A stretch of DNA of 64,000 nucleotides from Hetaerina americana. Taxonomy: Eukaryota; Arthropoda; Insecta; Odonata; Calopterygidae. The notes beneath the pieces are model-generated. The model did not search any database, had not been told where the DNA came from, and saw only the letters and a program-made list of their open reading frames with translations. A program made the position numbers and the translations under genes. Position 1 is the first letter of the stretch. Each line of letters begins with the position of its first letter. The stretch lies in contig JAKTNV010000001.1 in the NCBI GenBank assembly GCA_022747635.1, forward strand, positions 28,003,990-28,067,989. The letters run 5' to 3'. Of this stretch, positions 45,048 to 56,629 are shown piece by piece.

Positions 45048-48000
45048 ATTACATAACATACTCAAAGGAAATGACAGCGAAGAAAGAGAATAATAAAATA
45101 AGGAAAGCCGAAGCAAGGAATGAGGTTTGTATGAAAATCTGTGGAGAGCGTAGGGAGAGAAGATGTAGATGAAGTCGCATCAAACATACCAAAGGCTTAA
45201 ACAAATAAATAGACCTATATGATGATTGGCTATTGGTTCTCATAAACTATACTCGCAGATATTATCACACGTTAATGTAATTGTCATAATTAAGATTGGC
45301 ATTAGTATAGTTACAAGTTAAAAAATGTCTCAAAATCCCTTGAACTGATTTTAAGCCTATGAGTTTCATACACAGATAGCCCATCCAAAGCATTTTTACC
45401 AAGTTTGGCCCAGGGTAGTCTTAAAGGTGAGAGGTCAATATGAAGTCGGAAGCCTATGCTACGTGTACGCGAACCTAAGAGAACTTACACAGCCCCCTCT
45501 GCATGGTTAAAAAACAATGTATCTTCGCCGTAATGATTTCCTTTGTTCAGGATTCTTCATGCATAGTAATATTCTGTATCCTTTTTCAATCGTTTCTTCA
45601 TTTTGGCTTTAATGTTATAGATTTTCAAAGGGCCATTATTGGACATAGCCTTTGCATAGTACCTGATTGAACCAGATAAGAATTTTAAATGAGACGTTTT
45701 CTTCAAAGGTTCTTTTTTCACGGACGCTCAAGTATCGTGTTTATGAGGCTTAAATTTTTTCCTACGGTTTAGTGCGACCGGTAGTCCACTAGCCTTTCTT
45801 TCATAAGGTCAAGATTTCAGTGTCCTATCGGGAATGCGTGATATTACTGGCTTTAAACACCCCGAAAAGAAGTTCACGGTGTTTCGAGAGACAGTAGAGC
45901 TAGGTTTTTTCTTCGCTTCGAAACTGGACCTACTATCGGACTTAGCTCTCGGTGTCCTAAAATAAGTCTTTTCTCCTGCATCTGATGGCTGAAGTATATT
46001 TCGTATGCCGACATTTCTGCAAGGGGAAAAATTGGCTCATTTTCACTAGAGAGTAATCATTCACAACCTTACACGCTTTTCCGAAACGTCAAAGGTCTTC
46101 TACTCGAGTTTCTATGCTCTGTTTGTATCTCTATTCTATTTGTGAACAACGTTTTGCTGAGCTGATCGTTGATAAAACGTTGAGGCAAATGATAGCTCAG
46201 TTAAGGCTATTATTTGCGTCAGGCTGGACACATTTCAGCATTATTGCGCTCTTCCTGTCACGCCCGTAAGTTCGGAACAATCAAATAACCCTTTTGGACC
46301 TACTGACGTCTATATCCTCAACTCCTCGTAACTGCTCGCCCATAAACCCAGACTATTCCGATAGTGGAGGTCAGCTTACTGAAGCACTCGGCCGCTGCTC
46401 ACAGACACTTTTCGGAGACGGGAGTTCAAACTGTACCCAAAGTGTAAGGAAATCAAGATGCTAACGCCAGCATATCGTGCTTCTCACCTTTCCTTTCACA
46501 TGGCGCACGAGCGCAGGAGTAGAATTCTTGCGTTAGGAGATTTTCTCCAGTGAAAACATTTTACCTATTCCCGACACGAAACCATGGGTGTTTTATCAGC
46601 TGAGAAACCTTACCTTTTCGATTGCAGATACGGCGGAAATAACCCAAGAGAGCCGATTCATTCTAAACGGAGGGCCACAATCCGTGATAACCTCCCGCTT
46701 CGGAGAAAAGGAGGCCCTCGGCTCCTTTGTGTCAAGTCTCATAAGTCTTCCAAATACTTCCATTTAAGGAGGAGTCAAAAACCACTACCCATCGATAGAA
46801 AATACTTACACTTTGACTTCACATATCAATAGCGCTTCCTTCAATTGATAATTTACGTGTTTTCAAATGGTGGCTGGTGGCTTTGAAAAGAAATGAATCC
46901 CATTACCCGTCCCTCTGGAGATTTGTAACCCGAAAAGTTATTATTAGTGAGGTAGTGCACAGCCATTTTGATCAAACTGGTTTAATCAATTATATTTATT
47001 ACTAAGCGACGCGTGTAAACTCTGATTTTTTAAATTTTGAATCGTAGTTTTAAGGCCAGATTATCACACATTTGTGTTTCAGTTCTACTACTACTACTAC
47101 TGCAAGATTTTATCCTATAAATGGTGCTCTTCTCGAAAAATATCATTAGAATACATAACTGAATAAAAATTATTGAAGTAAATAATTATGCAGATGCATC
47201 TTGTCCATTTTCAAAGTATAATTTACATGCGGTTTCGCGATTTACATTACGATCGGTATATACAAGGTGTACTGCTGTGAAAAAAAGATATTATTTAAAT
47301 CGTTGGGCATGCTTTCTTGCTTCTTTGGTAGAGAATACTCTTTTAGAGATAAACATTTTTATGCACAGGATTTGTAAATGGAGAGGTAATCATAGCCAAC
47401 AACATCAAAACAGTTAATCCGATAGACTTTGATTGTGAATATACCTTTTTTTTATTTGGAACGAAGGGTTTTTTGTCCTCACTGCACGTTCTCTCGAAAC
47501 GGCGCTAAGCGGTAGCCTCCATAGCAGTTTTACAAGTATGCGTGCTTAAATAAACACCTGAATGCCTTGCATCAAAGCAGAGCGAAGAAAATACTTTTGA
47601 TTATATTTTTATTTCCGAGAGAGAAATATCTAGCATTAAAATCGTAACTGTGATTTATGATAGTTATTTTATTATTAGAAGTTTTTTAAAGTCAGTTAAA
47701 TTTATTGAAAGTTTTGTATTGTTAAATATTTAACCGCGAAACTTTTGTAATTATTCTAAAAATACTCAGATTTCTGCTAAACTTTTTTTGTTCCGTTAAA
47801 TTACCTACTTGAAGAGTTGCTTGAAATGCTAAATTAAGGAATATAGAATCGAGCCATCTTTGCGCCTCCCTCGAAATATCTCGGTTGTCTCAGGAATTAG
47901 CATTAGTGAGCATGTCGTACTCCATTCGCAACTCATATGTTGAGTCACTTTTACGTACACCTGTATATAAAGACGCACGACTTTCCCCGTGGCTTAGAGG

Positions 48001-49395
48001 TGATAATTTCTGTGTTAACTTGCTCTTACATAGTTAGCAAGTTTTAAACCCGTATTCTTTTGACATTCCTCCTATAAAGTAAGTAATTTCAATTCATATG
48101 AATGATTCATTGTTCGATTCCAAAGTAGACTCATTGAACTGATTTGACCCGAATGGCAATTGAGTAATTCAATATAATTCGCTACTTGACATTCACTACG
48201 AGCTGTTGTTGATAAACAGAAGACCCCCAAACACTTAAAAAGCATTTTCTCTATTCTCATGCCCTCCGGCATTGTCGAGACTTAAATTAATCATCCTTTC
48301 CTTCCCAGAACCTATCAGCGGCGGAAATGAAGAAGAGATGGGAAGTTGGGAGGGGTAGGATAGAGAGAGAATGCCGTCATCGCAATCCGCTCCAAATCAA
48401 CTCGTCGGGTTTCACTTTTTCCAGAAACCTCCTACTCTCTCACCCTCCCACCCCTCTTTCCTCACCCCCAATCCCCAATCCGCATCTTCCTACTCTGCCA
48501 ATCTTCCGCCCAGCCTTCTTTCTCACTCGCGTCCACTTCTACCGTGGCCCTTGGATTCGATTTATCTCCTGGGGATCGGAAGCCCCTCTTTAATTGGATC
48601 CGGGACTCATCTGCCCGGAATCATCCCCATTTATATCGGAAAATGCTCGTTTCTCCCCCGTATTTTCCTCCGTCCAAACCCCTTCAAATTCGTCCGCGTC
48701 ACTCTTGTCTCTCCCTCTCGGAATCACTGTACCAACTATTCCGTCCTCTTTAACTGTTAATTGTCCTCATGTAGTGAGTACACTCTCCCGGGCCACCTAT
48801 CGTTTGCTTTCTTCCGGTACTTACTTCATGGCCGTCATTTTTTGTCTTCCAATTCTTTCGGTCGCGAAATAAATTGGAATCAAGTATTTATTATTTATAA
48901 GATGAGACAGTCGGTGAGCCAAGTATATTCCTATCCGTTTATTTTGCCTTGCTGTACAAATAACTACAATGGAACAATCAAGTATTTTTTTTAATTGTAA
49001 CACGTTTAGGAATATAATTCCCAGGCGATATTTTACAACAAACCGCATTTGTCTTCATACTGCTGTGGCAAATTTTTTATTTCATTCTCCCTTAAATTTT
49101 ACGTGCCGCCACACTCCAATCAACGACCAGTTCAACGCTCGGTTTCTCCGCAAAATTCTTTGGTGAACTGCATCTCCCATCGATCGCATCATTTCATATC
49201 TTCTCCGCCACTCATGTTATTGTGTGTTTCAATTTCTGTGAAATTCTTTCTTTAATCCACAGCTTCATTTCACTCCCTTTTACTTCCTCAAATTTTTGAT
49301 ACGAAAGATACAAAATTTAGGAGCAGTTGTTGCTGGTGGATAACGACTTTACCTTTTCGTGTCATTGTCACGTCAAAGACAATATCCAGAAGGTT
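45046..49395. other. Stretch without recognisable genes
   Basis: No supported coding sequence. A short (CTA)n run lies near 47083-47101. A pyrimidine-rich, GC-richer patch at 48.3-48.75 kb yields overlapping Ser/Pro-rich frames that look like composition artefacts. A weak tRNA-like patch is listed at 46360-46450. Confidence 0.45.
46360..46450 (+). repeat. Possible decayed tRNA-derived repeat
   Basis: GGTCAGCTTACTGAAGCACT followed by CGGCCG resembles the A-box region of SINE family A (GCTTAACTGGCTAAAGCACT then CGGCCGG). About 45 bases later CGGGAGTTCAAACTGTACCC resembles a B-box. The body of family A is not recognisable after it. Confidence 0.3.
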
Positions 49396-49970
49396 CGCAA
49401 CGGAAACTGTCCGGAAATTTGTACTTAATCGTCAGTGGTTCCTAAGCTAATGTTTACTGACACAATTGCAACAGAAACGTAGATATTCTGTGGAAAACTT
49501 TCTATAGATTTCAGATATCGTAAAACGCGAGTTTCACGATCTTTTTCGTCAATTTTCCTGCAGAGTTCATCGTTCACCACAGATGGTCGACCACTTCTGT
49601 CATCATCGTGGAGATTTGTTTTCACTATTAAACGAAAGACAACGCTGACGCACTACTCTGTCACGCATCACGTTTGACTCGTACAGGGCGCAAATTTCCC
49701 GATGACTGCCAGTATCTTTGAAGTTTTTATCAGTAAAAACCTTATCACTGAACGGATATCACAGTTGAAGGAAATTTCAATTAAATTGCTCGCAATTTTT
49801 TTTAATGCTTGAATGTTTACTCGCTATTCTAAACAAACGACAAGCTACGCGACCTTCCAACCACTCGAAGTGTACTGATATACTGTGTGCGTCAATACAG
49901 TGACCATTCGCCTCCCTTCACTAATTCTCACGCTGCACGAGAACGGAGGTTACTTTCTGGACAGCCCTCG
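49395..49970 (-). pseudogene. Mariner relic, N-terminal part only
   Basis: The right end has a mariner-type terminal repeat (minus strand CGAGGGCTGTCCAGAAAGTA) next to TA at 49971-49972. The minus strand then gives a decayed transposase N-terminus: REICALYESNVMRDRVVRQR, then NLHDDDRSGRPSVVNDELCR, then a broken second helix-turn-helix. No catalytic domain and no left terminal repeat were found. It is related to the deleted mariner at 11.9 kb (same DD-RxxRPSV linker style) but has different termini. Confidence 0.75.
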
Positions 49971-49972
49971 TA

Positions 49973-50145
49973 TTTCAAGAGACAAAGGAAAATTCCAAAG
50001 CTTCGGAAGAAAATGTACCCCTTTCCCAGCGCAGCCTTTCGCACTACTAACGGTAGTTTTCCCAAAATTTTATCACCTTTTCTTCTACCCTGAGCATCCT
50101 CAATTTTTCTTTATTTTATCTCCTCCAAACGGAGAAACCAAGCTG
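49973..50145 (+). repeat. Unnamed dispersed repeat, plus copy
   Basis: Shares an ordered set of blocks with the reverse complement of 51711-51880: TTCAAGAGAC, GGAAAATTC, GTACCCCTTT, CAGCGCAGCC, TTTTTCTTTATTTTATC and CAAACGGAGAAA. It starts immediately beside the terminal repeat of the mariner relic. No tRNA boxes are in this part. Confidence 0.7.
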
Positions 50146-50429
50146 TGTGTGTTGGAAGTGGAACAATATTTATTTATAATATGAAATTACTTCGGATTAT
50201 CTCATTTTAGTACATGTTTATATATAATTATATTATATTATTTTAGCATGTATAAATTAGTGTACTTCTTCCATTATTATTGTTCCATATATTTTCAAAC
50301 GGCACTGAAAAAGTAAAAATGACTGTGACTGTGAAAAAGAAGAACAATCAAAAGTCTTTTCATAGGGGCCTGGAATGAAGGGTTTGACGAAATAATAGCT
50401 GTTTTAAAGTAATTTATTACGAAATACTA

Positions 50430-51020
50430 CTAATTTCATATCTAAGAAAACCTGTCGTTCACTTCAGAGTTTAGAGGATAACCAGAAGCCACGGAACCAT
50501 CGGTTAAAACACCCGGGAATATAAATGTTTGCATAAGAGCTCATGGATTTTAATCGTTTCTGGTTGAATCATGTTTCTTTCGCAGAAGATAGGTAGACTT
50601 TTGAAATTGCGAAATAAATATTTTCACTTGTCGATAGAAATGAACATCACACGGTTGGCATGTGGAGGTGTATTTCGGTGGGATAACTTCAATCGTTCTT
50701 GCAGGCTGATTGGGATTGTCTACAATGCGTTTGTCTTAGAGTGCCAAATTTCATTCCCCAGCCAAAGAATCGATAAGAAGAAGAAATCTTTCTTCCTTTA
50801 TGTACGGTCGTAACACTTCCTCCATGTGCAATACACGAGAGCTAGTAAAAGGTTTTACTGGTACTGAACATGCCGCAAGCACACTCCTATATCGGTTCAT
50901 AGTTTCTACCACTTTCAGTTTCACTCTCGCTCCAAACTGATCAGATAGTTCCGTGAGACGCAGAAACACCTGCGGCAACAATTCACGTTTTACTATGCGC
51001 TGCATGAGTGGGTTATTTTA
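50430..51020 (-). pseudogene. DDE transposase relic (not mariner-type)
   Basis: The minus-strand frame 50751-51005 begins NPLMQRIVKRELLPQVFLRL after a stop and continues to LRPYIKEERFLLLIDSLAGE, which fits the strand carrying the middle acidic residue of a DDE transposase (LLLIDSW-type). After a shift, about 50725-50640 gives TIEVIPPKYTSTCQPCDVHF and YRQVK, the strand-and-helix around a later catalytic acid. A third frame near 50530 gives ETIKIHELLC. The order and style match cut-and-paste DDE transposases in which PPK-T-L-QP-D precedes the last domain. At least two frameshifts make it inactive. I cannot assign the superfamily with certainty. No terminal repeats were found. Confidence 0.65.
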
Positions 51021-51417
51021 TTTAACTGAACTCAAATATCTTGGTTAGTCAGTATTTATCACAAATAATAGCTCTTATTGTATAATTAGATTTTTGCTTG
51101 ATTCTAGAATAAGGAGAGCTGCTTTATCGTTTCTTCCGTAAATAAATTTTCTTGTACCTTAGATATTTTGTGTTTTTCCTTTGCCAATTCTAAGTTTACG
51201 TTGAAAACGATTGGTTCAACTCAGCGAAGCTCCAAATTGGAAGTCATTAACCAAAAACTCAAAGGTCACGGCCAAACCCGAGTGCTGAACGATGCTGTGG
51301 GTGCATGCATATGAAGCATTTGTGATAAAACTCCTCTGGTGGACAGTGAACGCATGAAAGTTATCCCGCCTAAAACATGCACTCTCTTAGTTTATCCGTT
51401 TATTTTAGTGGTTTTTT

Positions 51418-51710
51418 ATGGGAGGCGACCGACAGCTGAGGTCATTTGCGTCAGAGATTGACGGGAAAGGATGAAGGGTGGAGAGAAACCCAGCGTTGGC
51501 ATTAGCCTGCTCTTAACGAAAGGCGCCAAGAGATCCGTAGCTTAGCATCCCATCCGACGGACGGCGTACTCACTCATAGTGCCCTCCTCAAAGCACCTCA
51601 AGAAGGGACACCACTGAAAAATATCTGTCGTCGCCGGGATTCGAACGCAGGCCCTCTGGGTGGGAAGCTAGAACATTAGCCGCCGCACAATACGATCCTG
51701 CGCTTTCTCC
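51418..51710 (-). repeat. tRNA-derived SINE family C
   Basis: On the minus strand a tRNA-like head (GTGCGGCGGCTAATGTTCTA, then GCGTTCGAATCCCGGCGACG) is followed by a body with GGTGTCCCTTCTTGAGGTGC, GATGGGATGCTAAGCTACGG and CTCAGCTGTCGGTCGCCTCC, ending in an A-rich stretch. The head keeps a good B-box. Only one copy was seen here, so the family status rests on the head-body-A-rich layout. Confidence 0.65.
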
Positions 51711-51880
51711 GTTTGAGGCTGATAAAATAAAGAAAAATGGGAATGGACGGTGCAGAAAAGGAGACTGTACCTTTTTCGGTAAACCACCTTAAATAGCGCG
51801 TGAGGCTGCGCTGGAAAAGGGGTACTTTTTCTTCGGAAGATGGTGAATTTTCCTTGGTCTCTTGAAATCTTAGGATTGAA
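51711..51880 (-). repeat. Unnamed dispersed repeat, minus copy
   Basis: The reverse complement matches 49973-50145 over most of its length. Here it joins directly onto the tRNA-like head of SINE family C, while the other copy has no such head. Confidence 0.7.
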
Positions 51881-53915
51881 TGGCCACATAGTTGTGTCAG
51901 TAATAAACGAAGCACTAAAAATATATTTAACAAAATAATATAAACATAAGTAATTTTTACATCACGTGAAGTGATATCGAATTGTCAAAGCTAAATGGCA
52001 TGCAGCAGTGACTCGGAAAGTAGAGGATTAACCTCCGCAGTTGAAAAATATTTCACTCATATAAAAACGCCTCACATACTATTAAAATTAAAATTCGTTA
52101 AATATTAGAAAATTATAAATAATAAAACCGTAGAAAAATTTAGGAAATGAAGTGGCGCCAGAGAGCCTCGTGTCTCTGCCCTTTGATTTATCAGGTCATG
52201 CCTTAACCAACAGGTTAATTCGACGTCACATTAAGAAACTACGAGATCGGTACGTAGCTGAGCTGGTCCTTTTGATCGCCTTTTCGATTCAATACAATAG
52301 TTATTTTGGGAATATGGACTTAATTCTCAATCTTGAGCAAATTCTGAGAGTGTTGACGGACGCTCTCCTTGTAAGGTTTTCCTTCAAAATGAGCTTAATA
52401 GGATATTTTCTTTATCCACGCAACTAACATTTAATCTTCTTCGTTTTTAGGGCCATTCTTTAAATGATACTTGTTAGAATACTTTATAAAACCTAATCTT
52501 TGAAATTCTCTGCATCCCAAAAATAGTTATAGATGGCAGTTGGTTAAAACGGTATCCATTCTCCACATTTTCAGCTTCGAAATTCGAGTGCTATATCTGT
52601 CACTGCGATAGTAATATTGGAAGGTTAGAGAAACCATGCTGGTCACGACCTCAGAATGGATGAACTCATTTGTCTATGATTTTGTTTGATTCCCTAAACC
52701 TTCTATATTTTTATCTCAGAGGCCAACGCTACTCCTATCACTTTCCATTCTTTGTCATCTTTCCTTCATACTCCATAGCCATTTTCTGTCCGCTCTCATT
52801 TCGTTCACAAACCACCAGTTCCATCTTTCTTTTTTGCTCGAAGCAGTCCTCTTATCCATCACATTCAATTATCCCTCATAATATCACATAAAGATGTTCT
52901 CTGTGCTGATGCCCTTCACTTTGTAACGAAGAACCTCACGTTCAGGTTCTTCGATGCTTTAGGCCCCCGCACCGTAATTCAATTCCTCTTGTTCATATCT
53001 TGACAAAAATTGAATGCAATGTTGGGATCTTGCTATGGATCGTTATTAGTGCCATAGTAGAGCATAAAAACACCCTGACACATCCATAAATATTTAAAGT
53101 GCAAAGGTTCTTTCTGAAACTAAAATTATTTTCCACTTTTCTCAGTTTTTATTCGGTTATTTTTTGGACATTATGAATTTAAATGTACGATTGAATTTTA
53201 CAATAAAGAAGTTTAAAGTGAAATTAACTTTGTCATTGATATGATTTGAAAGTTGCAAAATTGACTTTACCCTCGTATTCATGTGCAATAAAAATTTCTT
53301 TTCCACTTTATTTGCGGGTAAGCAAGAATATTTGCACCCATTCTATTGAGTTATTCTCTGACTTTTCTGAATGTACGTAACTAAAGCATAGCAATAGACG
53401 TAAATACAAAATTCGTCGTTTATCATTTGGCAACGTACATACAATAGTGATAAAGAATAGCTGAAAAAGAGCTGAAATGATAACCCATAGCCTCCTTTAT
53501 AGACAATTAATTTGAATTATTTTGAAAATCATTATTGGGTTTTAATTACCTTTTCAGAGTTAAAATTAAATTATAAAAATTCAAATTTGTAAGGACTTTT
53601 TGACATTTTTTAATATTGACGATAATAAATTTATACTGATGTTGATATATATATTTCCTTTCAGTTTAAACGGACCCTTCTAAATTTTCATTCATCGAAT
53701 AAAATTTAACCTTATAACCTTGTCTGGATATATAATACAATTGCATCGAATAGTATATTTTTACTCACTTCAATTGACTAAAGTTCAAGTAATGCATTTT
53801 TAGAATTGTCTCCAAAGTTACCCCAAAAATTTGAAAACTTTTGATTTTTTATGCTCATCTTTTTGAGTACTTACAGCATTTCTGTGGATTTATCTTTAAT
53901 CCATATTGGTATGTT
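51881..53915. other. AT-rich stretch without recognisable genes
   Basis: No domain, RNA gene or repeat is recognised. The short open frames near 52.15-52.43 and 52.67-52.89 kb show no coding signal that I trust. Confidence 0.45.
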
Positions 53916-53916
53916 C

Positions 53917-54064
53917 CAAGAAACTGTGGGAGATGTCGCCACAGTAACTTTTAATGGAGTCATCCGCTATGTTAGCAAAACAATGCAACAATATCAGAGA
54001 GTAAAAATTATTCGCCTTGACCGGGATTCGAACCCGGATCCCTTGATGTCCAGACAAGCGCTTA
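53917..54064 (-). repeat. tRNA-derived SINE family A, minus copy
   Basis: The minus strand has the B-box GGGTTCGAATCCCGGTCAAG, GAATAATTTTTACTCTCTGA, TAGCGGATGACTCCATTAAA and the end block CACAGTTTCTTGGAAC. The A-box half of the head is missing: the copy stops near AAGCGCTTGTCTGG. Confidence 0.75.
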
Positions 54065-54107
54065 ATTTTACAGTTATTGCAAAAATTTGGGAAACTAAGA
54101 GGACTCC

Positions 54108-54220
54108 TTGGCAACTTAACTGGCCAAAGCACTTGGCCGGGCATCGAGTAATTCGGATTCCTGTCAAGAAGAATGATTTGTATTCTCTGAAATTGTTGCG
54201 TTAAATTGATGTAATGTCAA
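54108..54220 (+). repeat. tRNA-derived SINE family A, plus copy
   Basis: CAACTTAACTGGCCAAAGCA and CTTGGCCGGGCATCGAG match the A-box half of the family. The B-box is damaged (ATTCGGATTCCTGTCAAG), and the body GAATGATTTGTATTCTCTGA and TGTTGCGT follows. It lies head-to-head with the minus copy, about 45 bp apart. Confidence 0.7.
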
Positions 54221-55102
54221 AAAGGGTTTCTAATACAACGTATTTTTGATAAATGAATATTAAAAATTTTAATTATTAAAAGAAATTGAAAGTCATACCC
54301 TTGACTTTTTAAGAACAAAATTTTGCCACCAATCGTCTAGTTTAAGAGAATTTTTAATTTTTCAGTCAACATTGAAACGGATTAATAAATAAAAATAGTG
54401 CGTTCGCGCTAATTTGGATAATACGAGCTATTCAAGATTTGTATGACTTTTAAAAATTAAAAGAGTCTTATCAGTGAAATTTTAAGAAATTTAGATAATG
54501 ATGAAGTTCTCTCTTGACCTCTTATGGCCAGACAGGATGTTGTGGTACTATCTCGTTGCGGAAGCGAGATTTAGGAGTCATATGTGTTATATTTTCCTCG
54601 ACTCGTACAGATTGGACGACGACTTTAATTTTACAAGAGGCACTAGGCTTCGATATATTTCAACGAATGGAAGTAGAATGCTGCCACAAAAGGTATTTTC
54701 TTCCTTTATAACGTCAATTTCCAAGTAGTATTATCGACCCTTGATCGACATAAGTTTTTTCAGCAAATTTTCATGTCCACGCAAGTTCTTTCATTATATT
54801 GAGAAATAAAAAATACTGGATATAGCTCAGGAATATTCTATTACAACGCATACAGCTTTTAGCGAAATCAGTTACCTAATCCAAATTCCTTTGGTTAGGT
54901 AATGAAATTGACTAATATCACTGTTAATTTGGGCATTCTTTGCCTTTGGTTTCATGCATTCGTTTGAGTTTATGTAAGCTAATTGAAAATTTCAGCTTTT
55001 ATCGCTTCGTGGGAGAACCAAGTTACTTCTTTCACATAAACAACCTTTACCATAATTTCTAATTTGTTTTCATTTATATGTATATTTGTTTTTATTTTTT
55101 TT
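54221..55102. other. Stretch without recognisable genes
   Basis: AT-rich. The small frames at 54498-54728 carry no recognisable domain. Confidence 0.4.
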
Positions 55103-55892
55103 CTTGGTACTTCATCATCATCGGTATTGCAATCCTAGGATTGGTTCACTGCAGCTGCTACATTCTACTATAAGTACAATGCAAGGCAAGGCTGCATATT
55201 CTAGGTAGAGTAATGCGGTGGTTTCCCGTTGCCTTCCACATCGCAGTACTGCGGCCGATACCGTGAACTTCACTCTCATCCGCAGCAGCGGCAGCTAATG
55301 CCGCGCCAAGCCACTCGGTCCCAAATCTCCGAAATGATCATTGACTGCCCGAACGGGCATGTACAATGTAAACCGTCGCGGTTAGTGAAGTCTCACCTTT
55401 ACCGGTCATTGTACATAAGAAGCGCATGGCATTGGAAGAAAGAAACATGGCTGAAGTGGAAGTGTGGTTTGCGAGAAGAAGAAACTTAAAACTAGGAATA
55501 AAATACGAAATCTTAACCTAACAAGAAAGAAAAGCCGATAGGGAACGACTTTTTACAAACAAGTACAAATAAGAACGCCAGTAACAGAACTGACTACCCG
55601 CCGGCGCGCTCTGAGCATGAGAGCGGTACCAAAAGGAAACGGAGGCAAGAAACGCACTTTTCCCACTGCGGGAAATGACACTTGGGTAAGGGGAAGAGGG
55701 TGGAAGCAAGACCGTGAAGTGGATAAAACACCACAATAACATTAAGGACGGAGGAAGGCTCTCCCCACTCGGTCTGCGCCACCACTGCCTACTGGTGAAA
55801 CACGGGAACCAGTGACCAGCGAACCACTGACTCCGGCTCCATACGTAGACACGCAACCTCTGGTCTACCCTCGTCCCAGCTTGGTACTTCAT
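55103..55892 (-). mobile_element. 764 bp retroposon with 13 bp flanking direct repeats
   Basis: CTTGGTACTTCAT occurs at 55103-55115 and again at 55880-55892, flanking 764 bp that is GC-richer than its surroundings. On the minus strand the insert begins CTGGGACGAGGGTAGACC and ends in short GATGATGATG-type repeats next to the target copy. Together these fit target-primed reverse transcription with a minus-strand orientation. The part just before the tail contains GGAAGGCAACGGGAAACCAC. No reverse transcriptase frame is present and no clear tRNA A/B boxes were found. It is therefore non-autonomous, either a large SINE or a shortened LINE made of 5' and 3' non-coding parts. The 124-residue frame inside starts in the target repeat and is not a credible gene. 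Confidence 0.65.
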
Positions 55893-56598
55893 ATGGAATG
55901 GTTACGCATTGTGTTTATGAGCGAAACATTAATGGAGTGTGATTTGCAGGCATCCAATTTGATTAATTGTGTGATTCATGCATGAATGCAAGGGTCGTGG
56001 CGGCCTCCAAAAATACTCGTAATAATCAATTAAAGTATGTTTTCTTTGATAACCTTGGGGAGCGTCTCCATGTCTAAGTAACAAATATATGTTTTCGCTC
56101 GTTTGTGCGATAAGAAACGTGAAATAACTGTCCTCTGCGTAAAAATCTGCTGCTGGAATGTTGCCCAATAATGTCATGTCATATAAATTAATAAGTGAAG
56201 CGTTATGGTTTTGGCATTTGGTTTAGCTTTTTGTTGTACTGAAAATTTCTCGACGAATCAAGCTCAATCTATGAATCGCTGCTTCTTCTTACTTGGTCAT
56301 AAATTCTCATCAGTAATCAGTGAATTCAAGTCGTAAAGCAGGGTCTTTAAGGAATTATACCATAGAATGACAATTGCATAGCGACGATCGCAATTGTCCT
56401 GATGTAATGAGTTTTGCTTATGGTAATATTCCAAGTACATTTTTGTGAACGCATTCACTTTCACCATTATCGATAATATATCAATCGTTATTGGCAATTG
56501 TTATAATTGAGCGTCGTGGCGGATTAACATCTTCATGATTCTTTGCAAAGATAGCTACTGACCATTTTTCTCTTCTTCTTCCCTACCGTTATTTTTCC

Positions 56599-56600
<2 letters not shown>
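55893..56600. other. Stretch without recognisable genes
   Basis: AT-rich, with no feature that I can support. Confidence 0.4.

Positions 56601-56629
<29 letters not shown>

Noticed and set aside
55518..55892. A 124-residue protein gene
   Set aside because: Its first codons lie in the 13 bp target duplication, outside the inserted unit, and no domain is visible.
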